From contig NC_090161.1 of NCBI RefSeq assembly GCF_017916325.1, positions 520,501 to 584,500 of the forward strand: DNA of 64,000 nt, read 5' to 3'. This document shows, in pieces, positions 27,621-38,255 of the stretch. The notes beneath the pieces were generated by a model. It was not told the DNA's origin. It made no database searches and saw only the letters and a program-made list of their open reading frames with translations. The stretch comes from Leishmania martiniquensis (Eukaryota; Euglenozoa; Kinetoplastea; Trypanosomatida; Trypanosomatidae). The position numbers and the translations under genes were made by a program. The stretch's first letter is position 1. Each line of letters begins with the position of its first letter.

Positions 27621-30321
27621 CCGCATAAGCGGAACAGAAAAATGCTGACCCTTGCAGAGGAGTGTTTGCTCCTTGTGCCAGTCCTGCCTTCCTCCGAGGA
27701 CACGTCGGCACATCTGCAGCGTCCGCCGAAGCGGCCTCGTATTCGTTTCTGTGGGCACTCCCTCGAAGTTGGCGTGCGTATGTGTGTGTGTATATATAAT
27801 CGTTCACCGCTCGCTTTGCCTGCGTCCATTCTCGCTCCTGTCGTCTTGGCTGGTGCAGATGGGGGGGAGAGACGCGCATATGCGATGAGGTGCTGCGGCG
27901 AACACTGACCCCTTCGATGTCTCGGCGTTATCGCTCAACCGCCCTGAGGTCCTTCGCTCAGTCTCGGGCACGCAGCAGCCACAGTAGCAAAGGCCAGAGG
28001 AGGGATAGGGAGAGGCGTGACGTTTTCGACTGAGACAGGGCGGAGGTCTGGCGTCTCTGCGGAGGGATTCGGGCAGCCTCTTCACCGGCTCGTCCAAGTG
28101 CGCCTTCTCTGATCCCCAGGGCGCTCAGAGACCGTTACGCCTGTCGCAGTCACGCACAGGGCTCTTTCCCTCAAGATCACGAGGCGCACATGCATGCATC
28201 CGCTCAATATGCCCGCCCTACTGCTTCAGCCTTCACCGCTCTCTCACCCACTCACTCTCTGTTCCTTTGCCCCTGTGCGCACACAGCATCGCACACCTGC
28301 CGCGTGCACCTCTCTCCTTGTCGCCCACCACTCGCGGCGCTCTCTCTTCCCCCCCCCCTCCGCCTTCCATCGCTGCTGAATTCTTTATCGCCCCCCCTCC
28401 TCCCACTCTCTCCCCTCTGCCATCCGAAACACCTTAACGGCAGGCGGAGACACGCGCACACACATACACGTGTGGCACACGGACGCGCGCACACACAAGC
28501 CCACTGGCATCACCCTCTCCCCCTCCCTCTTCTTTTCTGGCGCGCTTCCTCTCTTCGCGGCTTGAGCCGCATGCCATTAGACACGCACTCAAGAGAGCAA
28601 CGAACACGAAAGGGACGACAACCCGAGAACGAGAAAAAAAGGCACGACCGCCCTCATCCATACACAGCGGTGTCGTTGAGAATAGGAGACCAAACGAGAG
28701 CCACAAGCAAGAAGCTTCTAAGAAGCCGCTTGAGCCGGCGTGTATTTATAGCGTGAGGTGAAGGGAGAGGAGAGGGCAAGCGAGAAGGGCATCGTGTACG
28801 CCCTTGCTATCCCGCACTGCACGTGCGCGCGTTTCTCTGTGGGTGTCTCCATCCCTCTCCGTATCGTTTGTGTAGTCCATCTCGCTGCTAGGTGTACATC
28901 ACTCGACGACGCGCATAAGGCCCCAAACTCTCGGGTAGGGGTGGGTGTATGTGTGAGAGAGAGAGAAAGCGAGAAGCGACGGAGGAAGCCGGTGAGGCCC
29001 TCTTTCAGTATTGCATGTGGGCGTCTTGGACTCTCTCATTCTCTCTCTCTTACACACACACACACAGACACACTCGCTCACTTTCTGACTCGCTTTTTTT
29101 CTTTATCGGTCACCACCTATTTTCGGCCGCCCTTTCCTACACGGCTCCTATAACACTCGCATACGCATACCATCGGAGAGGACAAAGGGAAAGGGGTCGG
29201 GTAAGGACGACGCATACATCTATTATTTCTTATACTCCTCGCTCTGTGTATGTGTGTGTGTGTGCTTCGTGAACTCTGCTGTCTCTCTCTCTCGGCTGTC
29301 GCATCCATCTTTCCAAGCGCTCACCGTCCCGCCTTACCCTTCAACCTGTCGTTCGCACATAACACGGGAACACTGCCCTCTAATCTGTCTTCAGGGAAAG
29401 AGTAAGGGGGAGGCCAGAGAGAGGGAAGGCCGACTCCTTCCTGTGTGTGTGTATGGTGGGGTGGGGAGAGGGGCATCTCTGCGTCATTCAAGCTTGCGTT
29501 TTTCCCCGTGATGGCGGCTCTCCCCCTCCTGTCTTCCTCTTCTGATTGCTTCGTCGCTGTTTCCTCCCACACGCACACAGGCACAAGGACACACACATAG
29601 AGAGAGAGACGTCCCCCTTTTTCTTCTCTGTGTGCACGCCTACTCCTCTTCTTTGGTCTTTGTGTCTTTACTTGTTTCACTATCGCTGTCTCGCATCTCC
29701 TCTCTGAGTGGCGATTATCTTCTCGGCTGGTTCGGCTCTTTGTGGGTGGGTGGGCGGGTGCGTGCGTGCGTGCGTCGACATATATGCACACGCATCTTCA
29801 TCTACTATATACATATATATATATGGATGCCCTCTCCTTTCCACCATCACACACACACACATACACACCACCACCCCCTATCCACCTTTTCCCCATTCTT
29901 TCTCTGAGGACAGTGTTCTCGCGCATATCCGACCAACATATACACTGGAAAGAGGAAGAGAGAGATAGAGAGAGGGGGGAGACAAGCACACACACACACG
30001 AACCTGAAGGCGCCCACACCTTCTCTCCCTCCCTCCCTCACTCCTCCTATACATTACTTTCCCCTATTCTCCGCCCTTCCACCACTCATTGGTCCCTCGC
30101 ATCTCTTTCGTTTGCTCAGCTGCCGCTTCCCTCGTGCCTCCTCCCCTCCCCTCTCCCTCCTACTCGAGAGTGCGTCTTAGCGTCAGGCGGCACTGTCACA
30201 CAGAGCGAATACACACATCTGTTCGGCCGCGCTGACAGGAACTCTCTTCTTTTTCTCCCTCTCCTGTTTTGGCACCTCTGTGTGTGTGTGTGTGCGTTGC
30301 GGATCTTTCTTCCCCCCCGTC

Positions 30322-30323
30322 AG
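30322..30323 (+). promoter_or_regulatory. Predicted spliced-leader acceptor AG for the 1568-aa gene
   Basis: A C/T run (about 30305-30321) ends in GTCAG. The first ATG downstream is 30344, 21 nt away, in the frame of the long ORF. Confidence 0.6.
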
Positions 30324-30343
30324 CGTCTCCGTGCGCGCCCGTC

Positions 30344-33300
30344 ATGAATCGTCGTGACACAACTTTTGCCTCAACGAGCGCCGTCGTCGATGGTGCTTCA
30401 GCTGGCGTTGCTGCACCCGCTGAGACGGCGCAGCCGGGCATGTCGTCGAAGCTCAGAGTTGCTGGCAGTGAGAAGCCTCCGTGTCTCAACGAGGCTCTTG
30501 AAGCCCCACCCGCGCCACTGCTCTCCGCAATGCTACTGAGCTCCGGCGCCTCCGCAAGAGTTGACGCCTCGCAAGATGGCGGGTGTGCGCCACCAGCTCG
30601 CGCGGCCGCTGCAACAACAATGGTGGCCATCGCAAATGTAGCGCCACGGCCCACCGTCGGCCGCGGCGCCGGAAGCGAAGGCGGCGAAATCCTAAGCACG
30701 GAAGATCGCAGCCGTAAAGTCGGCGTAGCTCTTGCAAGAGCGTCGGTGCAGCCCTTCGCGCGGGACGCATCCGAAACCTCTAGGAACTGGGGCTACGACA
30801 ATGACAGCGACGGCACCGGAGGTGGGCTGCCAAGGCGTGGCGGCAATACAACGCCAGTCTCGGTCCCCTTCCCCTGTCGCGCTACCTGCACCCGCCCAAC
30901 GATGACTGAATCATTGCAACGAAAGGACGACCTGTGTGCAGCAGCGGCTGCAGATGTGCTTGAGTCGCCGGCGACGCCTCCTCCTTCAGAAGGGGGTGCA
31001 TGTACAGCATACGATGATATGGGCAATCCTCTGCACTCCCCAGGCATGGGTAAGAGCGGCAGGCCGCGGAGCGGGTGTGCTTCGCCATCGGCATCCTCAG
31101 CGCCGCACTCCACCGCTGAGACGCAATGGCACAACACGAGTGAGACGTCCGAGCTGGACCTCGGCGAGGTCCTGCTGCCTGTCACAGGAGCAGCTACAGA
31201 CGACTTGTCCGCCGTATCGTCGGTGACCGCGTCGTCGGCATTGGGCATGTCTGCTTCGACGGCGACCACCCCTGAGCGATCTGTCGTACCTGCGCCAACA
31301 GTCGTCCCGGGCGCGGCAGGGCGGTCGCCTATCTCGCCCTCCGAGACCACGGTGCGCCCTCAGCGGAGCAGCACCTGCGTGCAACAGCCAGCGAAGCTGA
31401 ATGACTGGAGGCGCAAGTGGCCAAGTGACAATTTTGCGATGCAGTCCGAGAAGGGCAGCGGTAGCTACAACTTTCATGGCGATGCCCCGCTCGCCTCACC
31501 TGAAGACGATGTTGTATGGTGCTCTGGAAGGTCGACTGACGGCAGATTCCCGTCGCCGACCACATTGCGCCCGCAACAGCAGAAAAAGTTGTGCGACAGC
31601 AATGACCGCACCCCCTTCTCGGCAGAGGTACCGACATCATTCACACTGGCCCCAGGGGTGCCAGGCAGCCTCTCCAATCCCTCCAGCTGCCATCCCTCAC
31701 GGCGGGCGCTCGACTCGCACCCCACACCCGACCGCGGCGCACCCATCACCACGATCTGCGGGCCTTACCAAGCGATGGCTCCCTCTTCACAACTTTCAAC
31801 ACCCATTTGCCCAGGTGGTGCCACCGTGGCAAGCGCCAGCCTCGAGGCGTCTATTCAAAGTCCGCTGGGGCTGCCGATGCTCATGAGTGGCAGCATCGCG
31901 TCCCTTGTCTTCCCAAGGCGCGACATCGCGTTTCCACTCCGTGCGACGCCCCACATGATTGGCAACTCGGCCGGCGACGAGTTAGGGCAGCCGTCGCCGC
32001 GACGCCACGCCCAAAGGCACAAGGGCGACTCACAGCGGCCCCTGCTTCCGTCCACCGCACCTGTCGCGACTCCAACCGCGCAGCACGTGTCGAGCTTCAT
32101 CGCAGCAGCGTGGCGCAAGAGCCTCAATGACAGCCCCCTCATCCTTTCGCGACAGCGGCAGTGCCCACAGCACCAGCAGCAGGTGCAGCAGGTACTTGTT
32201 CGTCGCCTTCAGCACGGGGAAGCAAGCACCCCTGACAGCGATTCCTTGGACTCGCTCCCCGCACTACCGCAGCAGAGCCTCCGCAGCTTCACCGTGACCT
32301 CGGCCACCTCCTTCTGTGCCGACAGCGTTGCTGCCGTGCGCAGCCCGAACCCCAAGGCTGCGGAGCACAGCAGTTTGCACGACAGTGCCATGTCCATCTG
32401 GCAAAGCTCGACGACTTCGGAGGACCGTATCCTGCAAACACTCGCTCACGGGATGGCGCTGGGCGGTGTAGTAACGGGGCCATGGAAAGCAGCGCAAGGC
32501 GATGCGATGCCACCGCCGTCTCACTCACGGGGGGCTGATGTACCAGATCGGTGCCTAACGGAGAAGCCGCTCGCACCACAGCGCTCCTTGTCTCGGTCCT
32601 CGCACTTAGCCGCCTCGCGTGCGACGGGCGCCGACAAGAAGTTGCACTACAGCCCGTGGAGCTGTACCACGCTCCCGCTTGCCCCCTCGCTACTGGTGCC
32701 GCACATGCGTGGCGCAGATATGTCACAATGCCTAGGCAGTGGCACTCGAGCGTCACGCTCACGCGGCAAGCGCCCGACGGCAGCGCTAGCATCATCCCTC
32801 ACGCACTTCTCGGAGCCACAGCCAAAGCAAGGGAAGGTGGGCGGGATGAGCTCTCCAAAACCTGCTGAGGAACAGGGAACGAGGCGGGCGCAGGTGTGCT
32901 CCCTCGCAGCCGTATCCGCGCCAAGCGAGGTCGACGAAACTGCGGACACTAGCACTCATTCGCTCGCAAGTAGCCCTCTCACCGCCGTTCTAACCAGACC
33001 CAGCAGCAAGTGGCACATGGAAGTGCACACTCCCAAGCGTCTGCAGCAGCACAGGGGGCACCGAAACTCCGGCTACTTCGCCGTAGCCAATAGCTCTCTG
33101 AGGGGCGCCAGCGGCTCCGCTGCCGCAACACTGCCCTCCTTGGTGGGCTCTGCCCCCCACACAGAGCGCTCGCTCGTCACTCCCATGCGGGGGTACAGCG
33201 TCAAGCACCACTCCACTACCGCTAGCGTGGCGTCTTCGGCCCTTTCACAGGCGCCTTTCGTCGTGGAGGGAGTCGTCTCTGCCGGCGGCACCCCGTGCGT

Positions 33301-35050
33301 AGCGAGCTGTATAGAGGCGCCTGTGGCGACGCGGTGGCGCGTGGCAAGTGCCGACACAGCTGCCAGGCGAGCCGGAGGTGACCGAGCAGTGATGCAGCGG
33401 TCCCACGATAGCCGCACAGCGCATTACCGCATCTTCAGCAGTGACTTCTGGAGCGCCACCGACAGCAGCATCGCTGTCGCGGAGTCGATGGACGCACGGC
33501 TGGGGGAGCGGCTCACCTTTCTGCAATCGGTACACGACGTGGGCGGCTTTGTTGAACAAGCGGCGGCGAGTGCAACCCCTGGCTGCACGGCTGCGGTGCC
33601 GAGTCTGCTGGCTGAGGAAACAGCCAAGCCGGCGGCGGCGGCGCCGTCGCACGTGCCATCCCCTCTGTCCACACCGGTCCCCTCTTCCGGGCTTGCCTCA
33701 GGGCAGCTGCGGGGTATCGATCCCGGTGGCGCTCCTGAGGCTCCCTCCTTCGTCACTGCGGGCACGGTGGCCTCCTCGTCGGCAACAGCAGCGGCGGCAC
33801 CATCAGGCAGCTCTGTCCAGTCATTCGACGGAGTCAGTGAGAGTCTATCGGCAAAGCCGACACCCTCTGAGCCGATTCGCGTGGCGAACGGCCGCGCTGG
33901 CACACAGTCCAGCGCGCCTAGAACAGCGCAGTCGTCTGTAGGTGCACCACCCCCACCGAAATCGGTAATGTTCCTCTGCCCCTCCTGGACGCGCAGGCCC
34001 TCCTATCGCATTCCTGAGTCAGAGGCTGTGGCGGCGCCGCCGCTCACAGAGAGGCTGAGCATACAGAACGCTCTCAGCGCACGACCCAGCGACAGTGCGA
34101 GGAGCGCCTTTCTCCCCGTGTTGCCACTTGCGCCCGAAGAACAAGCAGCCACGTCGTCGATGTACGAGCTCGACACACCGAGGGCGATAAGCCCCATGCC
34201 TGCAGGGCCAGAAGCAGGCGACTCAGTTGCCGCGACGCACCCGCAGGAGCTGCGCGGTGCACTAGCAGTCGTCCGCCCCACGGCAGCGCATGGTAGCAGC
34301 GGTGAGTCGTGCAGTCACTTCACTTCGCTCTCTATCAGCTGTCGTTCACCGCCAGGAATCTTACCTTCCCAGCAACAGCGGGTGCCACGGCGGCTGCAGA
34401 TGTGTCTCCCGGCTTCTATGGCGCCACCCTTCTACGGTGACCGTGACGATCAAGGTACCCGTCAAGTCGATGACCGCAGAAGCAGCAGCGAAAGCACCCG
34501 CACTGCTCTTATCCTCAGCTCCGTAGCAAGGTCATCGAACAGTATCGCTCATCGGGCTGCCGGTACGGAGACTGGTGGTAGTGAGGGGTATGGCCAAAGC
34601 TACCGTGCCCAAGGGGAAGCCCACTTGCACGAGCGCGGCGCGCTCACCGGTAGCAGCAGCCAGTACCACAGGAGTGGTAGAAGGGGCGGTGGTATTGGTA
34701 CAGGTGCACCGCTCCACATCTTAATTCCACGCTATCAGCGCCGTTTCGACGCCGAGGCTCTCCTGGATGAGGCGGAGCGAGCCATGAACAGGACGGGTGT
34801 CCCCATCGTTTCATTGCTTGGCTGCGGTGGCTGGTCGGCGAACGGGGAAGAGTGCTCGTTCGAAATGCTTGGCAACGGCCTGGGGTCGAGTGTTATGTCG
34901 TTGGCGACGACAGCACTGGCGACATCCATCACGGGTCCGAACATGGGCGTCGTGTCTCCTCTGGTGCCAGGGTCAACCTCGGACAAGCCGGTGGCAAGTC
35001 CTACAGGGACGGTATCGTCCCTCTCTGCCAGCGCACAAAGCCACAGGTAA
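30344..35050 (+). CDS. Very large low-complexity hypothetical protein, 1568 aa
   Basis: Starts MNRRDTTFASTSAVVDG. Dominated by Ser, Ala, Pro, Thr and Gly with scattered Arg/His, and no predicted membrane segment, signal peptide or recognisable domain. Short ordered-looking islands occur: about residues 1010-1075 (HYRIFSSDFWSATDSSIAVA, then ARLGERLTFLQSVHDVGGFV), and the C-terminal 130 residues (LHILIPRYQRRFDAEALLDEAERA, then a Gly-rich hydrophobic stretch). Such proteins are common in Leishmania and often act as scaffolds with many phosphorylation sites, but that is general knowledge and not evidence for this one. A continuous 4.7-kb frame in GC-rich DNA, together with the well-placed acceptor, supports it as a real gene. 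Confidence 0.8.
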   Translation: MNRRDTTFASTSAVVDGASAGVAAPAETAQPGMSSKLRVAGSEKPPCLNEALEAPPAPLLSAMLLSSGASARVDASQDGGCAPPARAAAATTMVAIANVAPRPTVGRGAGSEGGEILSTEDRSRKVGVALARASVQPFARDASETSRNWGYDNDSDGTGGGLPRRGGNTTPVSVPFPCRATCTRPTMTESLQRKDDLCAAAAADVLESPATPPPSEGGACTAYDDMGNPLHSPGMGKSGRPRSGCASPSASSAPHSTAETQWHNTSETSELDLGEVLLPVTGAATDDLSAVSSVTASSALGMSASTATTPERSVVPAPTVVPGAAGRSPISPSETTVRPQRSSTCVQQPAKLNDWRRKWPSDNFAMQSEKGSGSYNFHGDAPLASPEDDVVWCSGRSTDGRFPSPTTLRPQQQKKLCDSNDRTPFSAEVPTSFTLAPGVPGSLSNPSSCHPSRRALDSHPTPDRGAPITTICGPYQAMAPSSQLSTPICPGGATVASASLEASIQSPLGLPMLMSGSIASLVFPRRDIAFPLRATPHMIGNSAGDELGQPSPRRHAQRHKGDSQRPLLPSTAPVATPTAQHVSSFIAAAWRKSLNDSPLILSRQRQCPQHQQQVQQVLVRRLQHGEASTPDSDSLDSLPALPQQSLRSFTVTSATSFCADSVAAVRSPNPKAAEHSSLHDSAMSIWQSSTTSEDRILQTLAHGMALGGVVTGPWKAAQGDAMPPPSHSRGADVPDRCLTEKPLAPQRSLSRSSHLAASRATGADKKLHYSPWSCTTLPLAPSLLVPHMRGADMSQCLGSGTRASRSRGKRPTAALASSLTHFSEPQPKQGKVGGMSSPKPAEEQGTRRAQVCSLAAVSAPSEVDETADTSTHSLASSPLTAVLTRPSSKWHMEVHTPKRLQQHRGHRNSGYFAVANSSLRGASGSAAATLPSLVGSAPHTERSLVTPMRGYSVKHHSTTASVASSALSQAPFVVEGVVSAGGTPCVASCIEAPVATRWRVASADTAARRAGGDRAVMQRSHDSRTAHYRIFSSDFWSATDSSIAVAESMDARLGERLTFLQSVHDVGGFVEQAAASATPGCTAAVPSLLAEETAKPAAAAPSHVPSPLSTPVPSSGLASGQLRGIDPGGAPEAPSFVTAGTVASSSATAAAAPSGSSVQSFDGVSESLSAKPTPSEPIRVANGRAGTQSSAPRTAQSSVGAPPPPKSVMFLCPSWTRRPSYRIPESEAVAAPPLTERLSIQNALSARPSDSARSAFLPVLPLAPEEQAATSSMYELDTPRAISPMPAGPEAGDSVAATHPQELRGALAVVRPTAAHGSSGESCSHFTSLSISCRSPPGILPSQQQRVPRRLQMCLPASMAPPFYGDRDDQGTRQVDDRRSSSESTRTALILSSVARSSNSIAHRAAGTETGGSEGYGQSYRAQGEAHLHERGALTGSSSQYHRSGRRGGGIGTGAPLHILIPRYQRRFDAEALLDEAERAMNRTGVPIVSLLGCGGWSANGEECSFEMLGNGLGSSVMSLATTALATSITGPNMGVVSPLVPGSTSDKPVASPTGTVSSLSASAQSHR

Positions 35051-35797
35051 TGCAGGAAGTAGAAAGACGAGTTGAAATGCAGCTTGCGGCAGAGGCACTG
35101 CTTTCGGGTGCCTCTCGTACTGCGCTGATCCGTCTCTCCCGGCACCCTAACGCCTCTCACCGGCCTCTTATCTCTCTGTGCTGCCTCGGCGCTCTCCCTT
35201 TTTTTTGAATGTGTGAGGGTCTTACAGTGTAAGTGATATGGATTGCGCACGCGAGCAAGAATGCGCGCATGCATGCGTGTATAAACATATGTCTGTGTGC
35301 GTGTGTATATATATATATATCTTGCAACGTCCTGCACCGCACGCGATCATGTCCTTCAATCATCATCATTGCTCATTCTGGGAAGTAGCTATTCACTCAT
35401 GGACATTTGGTAACGTCCTCGTAGCACACTCACCCCTTATACCCCTCTCCACTCCTCCCCTCTCTCTCTTTCTCTTTCTCGGATATTTTCTCGGCCCACC
35501 TCGGCGGCGCACTCATCTACGGCATGTGGGCACGCGTGAATACGCCAATGCCCATGCACAGTCCGTACCTTCGTAAAGTGGACACACACGCACGCACACA
35601 CATATACCCACATTCGCACGCCAGCTGCGTCTTGTCCCTCACCTCTGCCCTCAATTCATGTGCGCACGCACACAGTTGTCTTCCGCGCTGCTGTTCGTAA
35701 AATAAGCGCTGCAATCCTTCACCCTGTCCCACCCCCCTCCTCTCTATCTGTCTGTCTCTGTGTGAGTAGCCTCAACAGGGCGCATCGGCACAAAGCG
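35051..35797. other. Intergenic, no gene seen
   Basis: 3' UTR of the large hypothetical gene and leader of the RRM gene. It has an alternating TA tract at 35306-35320. A C/T tract at 35722-35760 is followed by AGs at 35764-35778. Confidence 0.6.
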
Positions 35798-36460
35798 ATG
35801 GACGCGACGGCCACCAATCTGAGCGCTCATGCGAAGCCGTGGGCGCCGAATGGACCGAGCCAGCAGCAAGCGCAGCTGCAGCATCCTCACAGCCACGGCA
35901 GCATGTACAGCCCAGATGGCATCCTGTGGAGCGGGCAAGGAGCCGGCATGCAGCGGGGAACGCGCGGGCGAGGGGGGGCCAACAACGGCTCTACCAATAT
36001 GATAGCGCCTGCGCAGCACCATCACGACTATGGGAGCCTCAACGGGTTACCGCACATCATACAGCCGCAGCAGCTGCAGCAGACAAAACTGAGCTCCACC
36101 GCGGCAAAGCTCTTTGTTGGCCAGCTACCGTTTGAGTGCACCGAGGAGCGGCTGCGCAACTTATTCAGCGCGTACGGCAACGTGGAGCACATTCACATTT
36201 TGCGTGATAACAGCAACCGCAGCCGCGGCGCCGCCTTCATCACCCTCTCCACCGTGCAGGAGGCCGATACGGCGATCTTTACTCTGCACAACCGCTACCG
36301 CATGCTGACGAACCGCGCCATTCAGGTTAGCTACGCTAAGAACAGCCCAAACATTTCCCCCTTCGGTGCCCACAGCGCGGTGGAAGTGCATCAGTCCAAT
36401 CCAACAAACCCACTCCCAGATGTCGCCGGCCTCGCCACCCAAGTGGCCCGTCTTTTCTGA
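35798..36460 (+). CDS. Single-RRM RNA-binding protein
   Basis: 220 aa. An N-terminal low-complexity region (about 1-100, Gln/His/Gly-rich with an RGRGG-like stretch) is followed by one RNA recognition motif at about 103-180. RNP2 is LFVGQL (105-110) with the aromatic F106 present. RNP1 is RGAAFITL (143-150): F147 is present, but the usual aromatic at RNP1 position 3 is Ala145, so base stacking on one site is reduced. The short tail is Asn/Pro-rich. Single-RRM proteins of this kind control mRNA stability and translation in trypanosomatids, where gene control is mainly post-transcriptional; the target RNAs are unknown. Start chosen as the first ATG after the acceptor AGs. Confidence 0.88.
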   Translation: MDATATNLSAHAKPWAPNGPSQQQAQLQHPHSHGSMYSPDGILWSGQGAGMQRGTRGRGGANNGSTNMIAPAQHHHDYGSLNGLPHIIQPQQLQQTKLSSTAAKLFVGQLPFECTEERLRNLFSAYGNVEHIHILRDNSNRSRGAAFITLSTVQEADTAIFTLHNRYRMLTNRAIQVSYAKNSPNISPFGAHSAVEVHQSNPTNPLPDVAGLATQVARLF

Positions 36461-38255
36461 TGAGAACTGGAAGGCGAAATGGATCGAGAAAAGAGAGGAG
36501 CGTGGGGCCGCCTCGCCAATCATGAGAGGGGTCTCATTCGGTGATACATATATTTTTATATATATAAAGAACGGCGTCGCGCGACGCAGCGTCTTCTTGC
36601 ACGTAAGGCGGGTGCGTCGTGGTCGCCGATTTCTCTCCACGCCCCGCCCCCCCCTCCTCCCTCTCTCTGGTCAGTTCTTCCCTCAGCATACAATGATGCA
36701 GCATTCCTGGCCTCACCATTGTTGCGCAGCTACGCACAGACACACACACACACACACACGCCCACGAGCGTCGATGCAGTCATATTAAGCGGATCTAAGC
36801 TGAAGATGGGCACATGTGTGCCGTGTGGAATACAGAATCTGTGCGAAAGACAAAAGGAGGAAGCGCAAGAAAGTTGGTCACACATGCGCGCCCACACACA
36901 CACCGGTCGGGCACAGGCACACAGACAGACCAGCACTCCTCGCAGCACCATCCCATATCCCCAACCTTTCCGAGAGTTTCCCCTTCGCCCCCTCTTCTGC
37001 TCTTGTGGGAAGGAGCACTCACACACGCGCAAGCCTCGCCCCTTCCCTCCCCAACCCCTCTCTCTCTCTATCCCCCTTCCCCGGTGTAGAACCCCTTCCG
37101 TAGTAGATGTGCCTCATACTACAAAGGAATGTGTGGACGGTGTGTGTGTGTGTGTGTCTTCGCCTCCGTTTCAACTGCCGTCCGTTTGCTTTTTTTTTAA
37201 GCTGCTGAATGTGAAGTCCCCTACTCTGCCGCCTTCCTCCTCCCCACCACCCACACAACCCTTTGCACATTCTGTCTCACACGCTTTCCTCCTCTCTCTC
37301 TCCTTCGCTGTCTCCCCCCTCTGTCGCTCTCTCTCTTCCCCCATTTCACTGCCCTATTTGCTTCTCATCGCGTTCGTACCGCTGCCCCTTCCCACCCCAC
37401 CCCACCCCCTCCCCTCGCCACCGTCCGCCCCCATTTCTGCCGCGCACGCAAGGTGGCGACATACCCGAAACGCCGGGCCTTCACCAACACAACAAGAGAA
37501 TAAATGCGAGGGCTTCGACGGTCGCATCGGAGAAGGAGGAATCTGAGCGTACCTCGGCTTGTGTGTACGTGCTTGTGTTTGTGTGTGTGTGTGTGTGTTA
37601 CGCCGAGACACACGCACAAATGCACTCGTGCGTGCGCACTGCTCTCCACTTCTTCGCGCGCCATCCTTTACCCTCCCTCCCCGCCGCCTCCTTACGCGTA
37701 TACGATAAGCCCGTCTCACTTCCTCTCCACTGTTGCCCCTCTTTTCGTCTTCACTGGACTCCTCTCTCCCTCCCTACGTGAGCGCGGCATCAAAAACGCA
37801 CTATCAGCAAATAATATCGTTGAGCCGTCTACGCACACCCCTGCAACAGCAGACTGAGAGCCATACCCACAGCAGCAACTCGAGCGAGTGCACCACGAGA
37901 GAGGCCATCAAGTGGGAGGGGGCAAGCTGCAGTGGTACGAGGGCAAAGGGGTGCTGTGCAGCAGCTGTCAATTCGGCCCTGTATTGTGTCTTTCCGGACA
38001 TCGCTTTCCGTGTGTATGTGTGTGTGCGGGAGGATGGGCAGAAAGGGCCAATCATACTAAACTGCACTGCAACCGTAGCACAGAGAAGGGGAGAAGAGGG
38101 GGCGTGAGAGAGGCACGCAGTCCGACGCTCTCTCGCTTCAGTATCCCAGAGAAGACCTGTTGCATGCGTATCTCTCTGTGTTGATACAGTGTGTGCAGCT
38201 TTACCTTTTCTTTCCCATCCGCCTGGTTCGCTCTATTCGTTCGGCTTCCTGGCGT
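36461..38255. other. Intergenic, no gene seen
   Basis: 1.8 kb of C/T-rich DNA. It has an interrupted TA tract at 36546-36566, CA at 36738-36760 and TG runs at 37140-37160 and 37576-37600. A probable acceptor is CTTCAG near 38140 or GTGCAG near 38198. No gene supported. Confidence 0.6.

Larger units (their letters stand above)
25741..30343. other. 4.6-kb intergenic gap
   Basis: No supported gene. It holds microsatellites (CT at 26020-26040, CA/TG at many points, TA at 29811-29824), a decayed retroposon-like element at about 27075-27620 and an unexplained GC-richer patch at 27890-28180. It ends in C/T-rich leader sequence with an acceptor AG at 30322-30323. This is the longest gap in the window. 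Confidence 0.6.

Noticed and set aside
27890..28180. Possible further retroposon fragment after the decayed element
   Set aside because: GC content and lack of microsatellites are suggestive, but I could not align it with the other copies on either strand.
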